Positions 56,666 to 64,000 of a DNA stretch of 64,000 nucleotides are shown one piece after another. The notes beneath the pieces are model-generated. The model did no database searches, was not told the origin of the DNA, and worked only from the letters and a program-made list of their open reading frames with translations. The stretch comes from RI-153 sp963721725 (GTDB taxonomy: Bacteria > Chloroflexota > Anaerolineae > Caldilineales > Caldilineaceae). Made by a program: the position numbers and the translations under genes. Numbering within the stretch: the first letter of the stretch is position 1; each line of letters starts with the position of its first letter. The stretch is taken from assembly GCA_963721725.1 (NCBI GenBank), contig CAVRLX010000018.1, positions 26,308 to 90,307 of the forward strand. Direction: 5' to 3'.

Positions 56666-57664
56666 ATGACTAACGACTACCAACCTTTGCTGGAAATTGA
56701 AAACTTAAAGACCCACTTCACCACCATGGATGGCATTGTGCGCGCCGTGGATGGCGTCTCGCTGGAGATTGGGGCGGGCCGTACACTGGGGCTGGTGGGC
56801 GAATCGGGCTGTGGCAAAAGCGTCACCGCCCACTCGATCCTGCGCCTGTTGCCCGGCCGCATCAGCCAGATCGCCGCCGGTGAGATCATCTTTCACCGTG
56901 GCGATGGTCAACTGGTGGACATGACCAAACTCAACCCCGACGGCGCGGTGATCCGCAGCATCCGCGGCAACGAGATCTCGATGATCTTTCAAGAGCCGCT
57001 GACCTCGCTGTCGCCGGTGCATACGGTGGGCGATCAGATCTCCGAGGCGATTGAACTGCACCAAAAAGTAGACAAACACGAGGGCAAGGCGCGCACCATC
57101 GACCTGCTCCAACAGGTGGGCATTCCCAACGCCGAACAGCGCTTTGATGAATATCCCCACCAATTTTCTGGCGGCATGAGGCAACGTGCCATGATCGCCA
57201 TGGCGCTGTCGTGTCGGCCCCGCTTGCTGATTGCCGACGAGCCAACCACAGCGCTGGATGTCACAATCCAGGCCCAGATCCTCGAACTTATGCAAAAACT
57301 GCAAGACGACCTGGGCATGGCGATCCTGATCATTACCCACGATCTGGGTGTGATTGCCGAAATGGCCGACGATGTAGCCGTGATGTACCTGGGCAAAATT
57401 GTGGAACGCGCCAGCGCCGAAGTGATCTTCAACCGCCCGCTGCACCCCTATACCGTGGGGCTGATGCGCTCGATCCCGCAGATGGGTAGCCGCAACAAAG
57501 AACGGTTGACGCCCATCCCTGGCAGCGTGCCCGATCCCTTTTCGATTCCTGTGGGCTGTGCTTTCTCGCCGCGCTGCCCTGCGCCCAAACGCCCGGCCTG
57601 CTATGAAGAGGTGCCGCTGGTGGAGGTGGAACCGGGCCATTGGGTACGCTGTACGTTGTATTAA
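56666..57664 (+). CDS. oppD: Peptide ABC transporter ATPase, OppD type
   Basis: 332 residues. Walker A GESGCGKSV near residue 50, signature FSGGMRQRAMIAMAL, Walker B LLIADEPTTALDV, H-loop ITHDLGV. The C-terminal oligopeptide-binding extension has the four-Cys cluster (GCAFSPRCPAPKRPACYE). It pairs with the OppF-type ATPase to energise the importer. The 94-base gap before it holds only short AT-rich repeats. Confidence 0.94.
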   Translation: MTNDYQPLLEIENLKTHFTTMDGIVRAVDGVSLEIGAGRTLGLVGESGCGKSVTAHSILRLLPGRISQIAAGEIIFHRGDGQLVDMTKLNPDGAVIRSIRGNEISMIFQEPLTSLSPVHTVGDQISEAIELHQKVDKHEGKARTIDLLQQVGIPNAEQRFDEYPHQFSGGMRQRAMIAMALSCRPRLLIADEPTTALDVTIQAQILELMQKLQDDLGMAILIITHDLGVIAEMADDVAVMYLGKIVERASAEVIFNRPLHPYTVGLMRSIPQMGSRNKERLTPIPGSVPDPFSIPVGCAFSPRCPAPKRPACYEEVPLVEVEPGHWVRCTLY

Positions 57665-57677
57665 ATCCGTGTCGTGT

Positions 57678-57730
57678 GTTGCGTGCTGCGTGAATTTTGA
57701 ACGCGCAATACGCAACACGCAGCACGCAAC
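57678..57730. repeat. 15-base inverted repeat between oppD and oppF
   Basis: GTTGCGTGCTGCGTG (57678-57692) pairs exactly with CACGCAGCACGCAAC (57716-57730). It lies 13 bases after the oppD stop and could lower expression of oppF by partial termination or stabilise the upstream RNA. Confidence 0.75.
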
Positions 57731-57747
57731 ATGAAATCTGAAGAGCC

Positions 57748-58766
57748 ATGACATCAAACCCACAAACCCTGCTTGAAATCAACGATCTGAAAAAATATTT
57801 CCCCATCCGCAAAGGCTTTTTCCGCAAAACGGTGGGGCATGTGCGCGCCGTGGATGGCGTCGATCTTTCCATTCTTGAAGGCGAAACCCTGGGGCTGGTG
57901 GGTGAATCGGGCTGTGGCAAGACGACCACCGGGCGACTGATTCTGCGCGCGCTGGAGCCCGACGGCCGGCGAGATTCGCTTCCGCAAAGACGGCAAATTG
58001 GTGGATGTGGCCAAGGTTCCCGCCGACGAGTTGAAAGCCTTTCGCCGCGACATGCAGATTATCTTTCAAGATCCCTTTTCGTCGCTCAACCCGCGCATGA
58101 CTGTGCTGGATATTGTCAGCGAGCCGTTGGTGATCCACGGCGTGGCAAGTGGGGATGCGCTGAAAACCCAGGTCGCGCGAACTGCTGGAGATGGTGGGGC
58201 TGCGTGCCCAGCACATGAATCGCTATCCCTATGCCTTTAGCGGCGGCCAGCGCCAGCGCATTGGCATTGCCCGCGCCCTGGCCCTGCGCCCCAAACTGAT
58301 TGTCTGCGATGAACCGGTCTCGGCGCTGGATGTTTCTATCCAGGCCCAGGTGATCAACCTGTTGGAAGATTTACAGCGCGAGTTTGGGCTGACCTATCTT
58401 TTTATCGCTCATGATCTTTCTGTTGTGGAGCACATCAGCGACCGTGTGGCCGTGATGTATCTGGGCAAAATCGCCGAACTGGCTCCAGCCTCGGCCCTTT
58501 ATGAAAGCCCGCTGCACCCCTATACCGAGGCGTTGCTCTCTGCCGTCCCGCGTACCAAACCAGGCCGCAAGACCAACCGCATTGTGCTTAAAGGCGATGT
58601 GCCTAGCCCGGCCAACCCGCCTTCAGGTTGCCGCTTTCACACCCGCTGCCACTATGCCCAGGCGCTCTGTTCCGCCGAGGAGCCCGCCCTGCGTGAGGTG
58701 CGCCCCCACCACTTCGCTGCTTGCCACTTCTCCGAAGAGTTGACGCTAAGCGGGATTGCGGAGTAG
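57748..58766 (+). CDS. oppF: Peptide ABC transporter ATPase, OppF type, two frame breaks
   Basis: Start ATG 57748. The frame changes near 57965 (EPD, then AGEIRFRKDGKLVDVAKVP after removing one G) and near 58173 (ALKTQ, then RELLEMVGL after removing one base). Reassembled it has about 338 residues with Walker A GESGCGKTT, signature FSGGQRQRIGIARAL, Walker B IVCDEPVSALDV, H-loop IAHDLSV and the Cys-rich C terminus. If the sequence is exact, the product would be truncated; if the two bases are read errors, it is a normal OppF. It completes the oppABCDF set. Confidence 0.9.
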
Positions 58767-58839
58767 GGATTGGGGATTGGCGATTAGAGATTGGCGATTG
58801 GGGAGATTCGTCAAAACCGTCTCTGTAAAGTGAACGTAA

Positions 58840-59406
58840 ATGTTCAGTCTGTTGGACGGCGACTGGTTCCCCGATGACATCAGCGAGCGCTTCAAACGCT
58901 TTCTGCGCGTCACCTTTGGCGAGGCGCGCTACGAAGAGAATCTGCGCTTTGTGGAGGCTGCGCTGGGCCGCGACGTGCGCGGCTATTTCCTGCGCGATTT
59001 CTACACCGATCACCTCAAGCGCTACCAGAAGCGGCCCATTTATTGGCTCTTCTCGTCGCCAAAGGGCAGCTTCAACGCCCTCATCTCCATGCACCGCTAC
59101 CGCCCCGACACCGTCTCCGTGGTGCTCAACGACTATCTGCGCGAATTCCGCACCAAGCTCAGCGCGCGAAAACCGCATCTCGAAACCATCAGCATCAGCG
59201 CCACCGCCACCCCGCGCGACAAGACCCGCGCCCTCAAAGAGATCGACAAAGTAGAGAAAGTCCTGGCCGAACTGGTCGAATACGAAAACGAGATCCTCTA
59301 TCCCCTCGCCACCCAGCAAGTGCAGATCGATCTCGACGACGGCGTCAAGGTGAATTACGGGAAGGTGGGGGCGGCGTTAAAGCGGGTGGTGGGGTTGAGT
59401 TCTTAA
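58840..59406 (+). pseudogene. pglX: C-terminal fragment of BREX PglX methyltransferase
   Basis: 188 residues opening inside a conserved PglX C-terminal region: DGDWFPDDISERFKRFLR, LGRDVRGYFLRDFYTDHLKRY, KRPIYWLFSSPKGSFNALI and MHRYRPDTVSVVLNDYLREF. Full-length PglX is about 1,200 residues with a SAM-binding adenine methyltransferase core, none of which is here. So about 85 per cent of the gene is missing on the 5' side; the break lies just before 58840. The gene probably moved or was deleted together with other BREX genes. Whether the ATG at 58840 is used is doubtful. Confidence 0.72.
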
Positions 59407-59410
59407 TATC

Positions 59411-59541
59411 ACAACCGCATTTCATCGGAATTGTCATTCTGGGCGACTGCAAGGAGCGATGAATCTGGGGAGTGGCAGGAGAGATTCTTCCTTCGGCTAC
59501 GCTCAGGACCGCACGCTCCTTAGAATGACAACTGCGGTTGT
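59411..59541. repeat. MITE-like element bounded by inverted repeats
   Basis: ACAACCGCA (59411-59419) mirrors TGCGGTTGT (59533-59541), and TTGTCATTCT (59431-59440) mirrors AGAATGACAA (59522-59531). The element has no coding frame. It lies between the PglX fragment and the DUF5615 gene, where a rearrangement must have happened. Confidence 0.7.
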
Positions 59542-59545
59542 CGTG

Positions 59546-59917
59546 CTAACCTCTCGTGATGGGCAGGGGACGAGAACGGATACGTTGTTCAGTGACACTG
59601 AGAATGGCACCCACTTCCAGTGCCTGTCCGTACTCTCGCAGAATAAGGTCAAGGAAGCGAATTACGTTGGCAGCAGCCATATTCGCAAGTCGGAAGATGA
59701 TAACACTGGGGAGGTGTGCGCCACTGGCCGCCATGAGATCGCCAAAATCCAAATCGTGTGTGAGGATAACTCGCTTTTCGATTTTGGCCTTGGCAAGAAT
59801 CTCTGGATCAGGCAGGGTATGCAGATCTTCCTCAATCAGATGAACCGCGTCATATCCCATCTCTCGCAGATACGCTACTGCTTTGGGCGAGATGCCCATG
59901 TCTGCCAGGAATTTCAT
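59546..59917 (-). CDS. DUF5615 PIN-like protein
   Basis: 123 residues with the family pattern MKFLADMGISPKAVAYLREMGYDAVHL and VILTHDLDFGDLM, where Asp6, Asp55-57 and the following acid form a PIN-like active site. DUF5615 proteins are candidate RNase toxins. It overlaps by 4 bases the DUF433 gene transcribed before it, the typical pairing for this toxin family. The pair sits, inverted, between PglX and BrxL remnants. Confidence 0.8.
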   Translation of the reverse strand: MKFLADMGISPKAVAYLREMGYDAVHLIEEDLHTLPDPEILAKAKIEKRVILTHDLDFGDLMAASGAHLPSVIIFRLANMAAANVIRFLDLILREYGQALEVGAILSVTEQRIRSRPLPITRG

Positions 59918-60150
59918 ACGGCGAGAGAGGGGACAGGGTAGACACTTTCTTCAGCCAGCCAGGCTGCGTAGCGTAGCGCTTGTTGAACGTCTTCTGGTTC
60001 CAGGTAGGGATAGTCGTCCACGATTTGTTCGACGGTGAGACCGTTTGCCACCAGATTCAAGACCAGGGAAACTGTTATACGCATGCCTCGAATACAGGCC
60101 CGCCCGCCCATCATGTTAGGATCAAAGGTGATGCGATTAAGTTCTTGCAT
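59914..60150 (-). CDS. DUF433 protein, probable antitoxin
   Basis: 78 residues with the DUF433 pattern ITFDPNMMGGRACIRGMRITVSLVLNLVANG and a helix-turn-helix-like DDYPYLEPEDVQQALRYAAW. DUF433 proteins accompany DUF5615 toxins and probably bind DNA and the toxin. The start is 100 bases from the brxL start, so the promoters are back to back. Confidence 0.82.
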   Translation of the reverse strand: MQELNRITFDPNMMGGRACIRGMRITVSLVLNLVANGLTVEQIVDDYPYLEPEDVQQALRYAAWLAEESVYPVPSLAV

Positions 60151-60254
60151 AAGGCTACCTTACCACTTCTATAAAAAAATCTCGTCACTGTGCTTTTATT
60201 GTAACACGTAGGGGCACGAGTGCGGCACCTCGTGCCCCTACCGGATGCCACATT

Positions 60255-62321
60255 ATGAACCTCGACGACAAAATCAACACCCATTTTCCCGGCCTGGTTG
60301 TGCGCAAAGATCTGGTTAAACAGGTCAAGGGCAACGCCATTGTCCCGTCCTATGTGCTGGAGTACCTGCTGGGGCAGTACTGCGCCACCGTCCGACGAAG
60401 CCAGCATTCAATCGGGTGTGGAGACCGTACGCGAGATCCTGCGCAAACATTACGTCCACCGCAACGAGGCGGGGCTGGTGCGCTCGACGATTCGCGAGCG
60501 GGGCCGTCACAAGGTCATCGACAAGGTCAGCGTCGATCTCAACGACAAGCGCGATGTCTACGAAGCCACCTTCGCCAATCTGGGCATCAAAGGCGTGCTG
60601 GTCGACGCCGAGACGATCAAGCAGCATCCCAAACTGCTGGTCAGTGGCGTCTGGTGCATTGCCGATCTGGAATACGAGTATACGCGAAGATCGCAGTGTC
60701 AGCCCCTGGATTCTGGCCTCGCTCAAGCCCATTCAGCTTTCCAACTTCAACTTTGACGAGTATGTGGCCGCGCGTCGCCACTTCTCCAGCGACGACATGG
60801 ATCGACCTGCTCATGCAGAGCATCGGTTTTGATCCCCACTTCTTTGGGCGGCGCACCAAACTTCTGCAACTCACACGGCTGATCCCCTTCTGCGAGCGCA
60901 ACTACAACCTGATCGAACTTGGCCCCAAAGGCACGGGCAAGTCGCACATCTATTCCGAGTTTTCGCCCCATGGCATCCTCATCTCTGGCGGCGAGGTGAC
61001 AGTCGCCAAGCTTTTTGTCAACAATGCCAGCGGGCGCATCGGTCTTGTGGGCTACTGGGACACCGTGGCCTTTGATGAATTTGCCGGCAAAACCAAGCGC
61101 GCCGACAAAGCGCTGGTGGACATCCTCAAGAACTACATGGCCAACAAATCTTTTTCGCGTGGCATCGAAACATTGGGGGCCGAGGCTTCCATGGTTTTTG
61201 TGGGCAACACACAGCATACGCTGCCCTACATGCTGCGCCACAGCGATCTTTTTGATGATCTGCCGCCCCACTACCACGACTCCGCCTTTTTGGATCGCCT
61301 GCACTTCTATATCCCCGGCTGGGAAGTGGACATTATCCGCGGCGAGATGTTTTCCGAAGGCTATGGCTTTGTCGTCGATTATCTGGCCGAGATCCTGCGC
61401 AACCTGCGCAATCGGGATTACGCGCACCTGTATACTGACCATTTTGAACTGTTGGAAGAGATCTCCACACGCGATCGCACGGCGATTCAGAAGACCTTTT
61501 CGGGCTTGATGAAGGTGCTTTATCCCCACGGCGAAGCCACGGCGGACGAAGTGGAGGAATTGCTGCGCTTTGCCATTGAGGGGCGCAAGCGGGTGAAAGA
61601 CCAACTGATGCGCATTGACCCCACCTATGCCGACGTCACCTTTGGCTATCGCAACGGCAGCGGAAAGGTGCAGACGGTCAAAACGCTGGAAGAAGATCTC
61701 TACCCGCGCCATTACCACCGCACATTCCACGAGGAGAGCCGGGATGCTGAGACGTCGCCTGCCCCACAGCCGGACGCTCTCTCCGCCCAAGATTCTATGG
61801 CAGCGGCCCAACCCGAGGGGCCGCAAGAAAAGCATCTGACTTTCCAGGAGAACCAAAAGGGCGTCAGCTACGACAATCTCTTCGCTGATTATCTCAAGGA
61901 TGCGCGTCAACTTGTGATCACCGACCCCTACATCCGGCTCTTCTTCCAGGTGCGCAACTTGATGGAACTGATGGAAACGCTGGCGAATGTGAAAGCAGAG
62001 GATACCGAGGTTGCCGTCCATCTTGTCACCGGCAAAGATATTTACAACGGCGACCAGCAAGAGGAGTACCTGGAGCAGATTCAGCGCGCCTGTGCAGGTG
62101 TCGGCATCCAATTGACCTGGTCATTTGACGACACCATCCACGCCCGCCATATTGTCACCGACCACGGCTGGAAGATTTCGCTAGACCGGGGCCTGGACAT
62201 CTTCCAGCGTTACGAGATGAACGACGCCTTTGACTTCGCCAATCGTCTGCAACGATTCCGCACGTGCAAAGCGTTTGAGGTGACCTATCTGCGGGTGGAG
62301 GGTACGAGTGATAGAACATAG
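60255..62321 (+). CDS. brxL: BREX protein BrxL (Lon-like AAA ATPase), three internal +1 frame breaks
   Basis: The continuous frame is 688 residues, but residues about 44-180 are read out of phase: conserved BrxL sequence there lies first in the next frame (SDEASIQSGVETVREILRKHY to GVWCIADLEYEY), then the one after (REDRSVSPWILASLKPIQLSNFNFDEY), before returning (WIDLLMQSIGFDP). Each step is one extra base near 60390, 60682 and 60796; together they restore the frame. BrxL is the Lon-related AAA subunit of BREX; Walker A GPKGTGKSH and YIPGWEVDIIRGEMFSEGYGFVVDYLAE are intact. It follows the DUF433/DUF5615 pair. Confidence 0.88.
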   Translation: MNLDDKINTHFPGLVVRKDLVKQVKGNAIVPSYVLEYLLGQYCATVRRSQHSIGCGDRTRDPAQTLRPPQRGGAGALDDSRAGPSQGHRQGQRRSQRQARCLRSHLRQSGHQRRAGRRRDDQAASQTAGQWRLVHCRSGIRVYAKIAVSAPGFWPRSSPFSFPTSTLTSMWPRVATSPATTWIDLLMQSIGFDPHFFGRRTKLLQLTRLIPFCERNYNLIELGPKGTGKSHIYSEFSPHGILISGGEVTVAKLFVNNASGRIGLVGYWDTVAFDEFAGKTKRADKALVDILKNYMANKSFSRGIETLGAEASMVFVGNTQHTLPYMLRHSDLFDDLPPHYHDSAFLDRLHFYIPGWEVDIIRGEMFSEGYGFVVDYLAEILRNLRNRDYAHLYTDHFELLEEISTRDRTAIQKTFSGLMKVLYPHGEATADEVEELLRFAIEGRKRVKDQLMRIDPTYADVTFGYRNGSGKVQTVKTLEEDLYPRHYHRTFHEESRDAETSPAPQPDALSAQDSMAAAQPEGPQEKHLTFQENQKGVSYDNLFADYLKDARQLVITDPYIRLFFQVRNLMELMETLANVKAEDTEVAVHLVTGKDIYNGDQQEEYLEQIQRACAGVGIQLTWSFDDTIHARHIVTDHGWKISLDRGLDIFQRYEMNDAFDFANRLQRFRTCKAFEVTYLRVEGTSDRT

Positions 62322-62411
62322 AAGTTCATTCGCAGGTTAACGCTTGCTATCCTCGAAGCTGACTACAATCTAGAAGAGATTGATGAAGCGGTTGCTTTTG
62401 TGGCAAAGATA
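62322..62411 (+). other. Short coding-like remnant after brxL
   Basis: In the same frame as brxL, directly after its stop, 32 codons read RRLTLAILEADYNLEEIDEAVAF, an ordinary helical protein sequence, ending in TAG before the next ribosome site. No start codon precedes it. It could be the 3' rest of another gene. Confidence 0.3.
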
Positions 62412-62429
62412 ATCTTATAGGAGCATACA

Positions 62430-63086
62430 GTGGACGGATCTGTTGAACGCGGACTGGACTATTTGGTCACTGCCTTTAACTCAATTATTGGTGTGGAAGG
62501 ACGACCCTTTGGCAGCACGACCAATCCTCACGTTGGCGTCAGCGACGACAGCAAAGGTGTGCAGTGGAATGCCGGGGTTACCAAAGAGACGGGAGAAGGG
62601 TGGGTGGGTGTGAATCTGGAGGGGATGGCCTATGGTGGGTACTGGCCCATTGCCGTCTTCATCGAAAACGAACAGCGGCAGCCCCGGTTGCCGAAACTTG
62701 CCGCCACGTTGGGTGATGCGGAGCAAATCGTACTCACCTTCTTTCGCGATGCATGGCAGGCCGCAACCCGGCCATCTATCCAAGAACAGTTTATCCATGG
62801 TACCCCGATCCGGCTGAACGAACTGACTGAACATCGGTGGATGGAGATACTAGCGGTAGCATATGGGTGCCTCGATCCTGAAAAAGCACATCGAGGGCGG
62901 GGGCGTCAGACGGTAACACTGTCTCGAAGCGGCCAGCGCGAAATGCAGGTGTCGCCCCATCTCCACGTTAGACTTCCAGTGTGGTCATCAATGCCCTGTT
63001 CACAGGCAGAAGCGGAAGCGAGAATGCGGATAGGGTTTCACCAGCTTCAGCCCATCTACCAGGTGATCAAACAGCAATCTTCATAG
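62430..63086 (+). CDS. Protein of unknown function, 218 residues
   Basis: GTG start 6 bases after ATAGGAG. I do not recognise the family. It is soluble with no signal peptide or helix repeats. Notable patches are GLDYLVTAFNSIIGVEGRPFG, a Gly-rich WVGVNLEGMAYGGYWPIAVFIEN and HRWMEILAVAYGCLDPEKA. The tail is basic and polar. It starts 109 bases after brxL and precedes the adaptor-like gene, so it may belong to the same defence operon, but that is only context. Confidence 0.6.
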   Translation: MDGSVERGLDYLVTAFNSIIGVEGRPFGSTTNPHVGVSDDSKGVQWNAGVTKETGEGWVGVNLEGMAYGGYWPIAVFIENEQRQPRLPKLAATLGDAEQIVLTFFRDAWQAATRPSIQEQFIHGTPIRLNELTEHRWMEILAVAYGCLDPEKAHRGRGRQTVTLSRSGQREMQVSPHLHVRLPVWSSMPCSQAEAEARMRIGFHQLQPIYQVIKQQSS

Positions 63087-63146
63087 CGCAGGGTGCGCTA
63101 CCAGGGTCCAATGGGAATTCGTTAGCTTCAAGGGAGGAGAGCGTAC

Positions 63147-63764
63147 ATGGAACCCATCAGCATGATCGTTACAGCGTTGGCGCTCGGTGCGGCGGCGGGG
63201 CTGAAGCCGACGGCAGAACAGGCAGTCAAAGATGCCTACGTGGGGCTCAAGAGTCTGATTCAGCGGAAATTTGCGCAGGTGGATCTGGCGCTGCTTGAGG
63301 CGAAGCCTGAAAGCGAGAAGCGCCAGGCGGTGGTCGAAGAAGAGCTGGAGGAGGCAGGCGCTGCCCAGGATCAGGAGATCCTGCAAGGGGCACAGAGGCT
63401 GCTTGACGTTGTGCAGCAGAAAGCACCTGAGGCAGCGGTCACAATAGGCGTCAGCCTGGAAAAAATCAAAGGGGCATCGCTCGACCTGAGCCAGATCATT
63501 GCTCAGGGCAGCGGCCAGGGTCGAGTTGCAGGTGTCGAAGTCAAGGATGCCGACATTGCCGGTGACATCAAAATTTCTGGTGTGACGGCAACGAATCGCT
63601 CTGGCAACACCAGTTCACCGATTATTACTGGGCCCGTGGAGCATGTGGGCAATCGCTCTGTCACCACGGGAGGGGGCACTTATGTGGAGGGCGATGTTGA
63701 AGCCGGTGGCGATTTCATCGGTCGCGACAAGTCTGGAGGCAAGCCGCCGCCACACCGGAGCTGA
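63147..63764 (+). CDS. Adaptor-like protein with GDI/GGD repeats, conflict-system type
   Basis: 205 residues. An N-terminal coiled helical part (MEPISMIVTALALGAAAGLKPTAEQAV, then EAKPESEKRQAVVEEELEEAG) is followed by a Gly-rich beta part: IAGDIKISGV, GGGTYVEGDVEAGGDFIGRDK. Such short GD-x-x-x-G repeats occur beside STAND and caspase-like effector genes in conflict systems. The reading is cut by TGA at 63762, and coding-like sequence continues one frame over, so the protein may be longer. The effector would lie past the window. Confidence 0.6.
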   Translation: MEPISMIVTALALGAAAGLKPTAEQAVKDAYVGLKSLIQRKFAQVDLALLEAKPESEKRQAVVEEELEEAGAAQDQEILQGAQRLLDVVQQKAPEAAVTIGVSLEKIKGASLDLSQIIAQGSGQGRVAGVEVKDADIAGDIKISGVTATNRSGNTSSPIITGPVEHVGNRSVTTGGGTYVEGDVEAGGDFIGRDKSGGKPPPHRS

Positions 63765-64000
63765 TAGAGCAACTCATCAAGCGGGTAGGGGGCGGGCACT
63801 TCAACCGTGAGCTAATCATCAGCTATGGCCTGGACCCGGATGTACAGAATCCCGACATGCCGCCGCCGCCACCGCTGCAGTCAGGTACCATTGGTATCCA
63901 TCACGGGTATGCCCACACAGGTGCTGCAGGTGAACAACGTAGTACCACCCGTTATCTGGCAGCACTAGATGGCCCCTACCTCATCAGCTATGCAGGTCAT
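63758..64000 (+). CDS. Continuation or partial gene at window end
   Basis: A frame open to base 64000 reads TPELIEQLIKRVGGGHFNRELIISYGLDPDV, then a poly-Pro linker and GTIGIHHGYAHTGAAGEQRSTTRYLAALDG. There is no start codon in this frame before 63851, and the previous gene stops within it, so it is either the true C terminus of that protein (one base missing near 63745) or a gene starting inside. The first part looks like a small helical effector-associated domain. Confidence 0.45.

Noticed and set aside
58767..58810. GATTGGCGATT microrepeats, also at 17750-17793 in reverse complement
   Set aside because: Short low-complexity tandem units with no pairing or coding role; noted as spacer sequence only.

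Overview
This is a high-GC bacterial window with tightly packed genes, GTG and TTG starts among the ATGs, and strong AGGAGG-type ribosome binding sites. The gene content is typical of a filamentous or free-living Chloroflexota bacterium of the Caldilineae/Anaerolineae type: giant DUF11-repeat surface proteins, gingipain-like C25 peptidase, CHRD-repeat protein, PTPS-related multi-pass membrane proteins, sugar-acid dehydratases and many ABC importers. That assignment is inferred from gene content; no rRNA, tRNA or CRISPR array was seen.

Layout. 0-8.8 kb is a secreted/surface cassette: the 3' part of a very long DUF11-repeat protein, an LPxTG-like stalk protein and a C25 peptidase split in two overlapping frames. 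8.9-12.8 kb holds small metabolic enzymes (D-2-hydroxyacid dehydrogenase, PIG-L deacetylase, a glyoxalase-like protein, an NAD-dependent epimerase). 12.8-18.9 kb on the minus strand is an iron-type ABC importer (binding protein, fused double permease, ATPase) with a carboxymuconolactone decarboxylase-like gene and an MgtC-like gene between its parts. 19.3-26.4 kb, also minus, holds DedA, a polysaccharide deacetylase, an aldehyde dehydrogenase, CobS, MltG and a sugar-nucleotide epimerase. 26.6-33.6 kb, plus strand, makes GDP-D-rhamnose (Rmd, Gmd) and continues with large membrane proteins and a Nudix hydrolase. 33.6-37.4 kb is a McrBC restriction locus whose mcrB gene has been broken by an IS4-type element. 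37.7-48.4 kb carries two enolase-superfamily enzymes, a Gfo/Idh oxidoreductase, an IlvD/Edd dehydratase, a six-repeat CHRD protein and a VapBC-like toxin-antitoxin pair. 48.6-51.8 kb holds lipid kinase, an LPG-synthase-like flippase and an AI-2E exporter. 52.3-58.8 kb is a complete oppABCDF-type peptide importer. 58.8-64 kb is a defence region: a truncated PglX, a DUF433/DUF5615 pair, BrxL, an unknown protein and a protein resembling adaptors of bacterial conflict systems, running off the end.

Three structural themes cross the window. First, seven full or partial copies of a palindromic repeat of about 75-100 bp (GTAACGATAC ... GTGCGACGCACTCGCCA ... mirrored) sit in intergenic gaps. Second, twelve reading-frame breaks in six conserved host genes all have the same sense, one extra base. 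This points to insertion-type sequencing error, or less likely to a real insertion bias or +1 recoding. Third, two restriction/defence loci (McrBC and BREX) are visibly damaged: one by an IS with target-site duplication and terminal inverted repeats, the other by loss of most genes. The best candidate for something undescribed is the right-hand end, where an unknown 218-residue protein and the adaptor-like protein follow BrxL.
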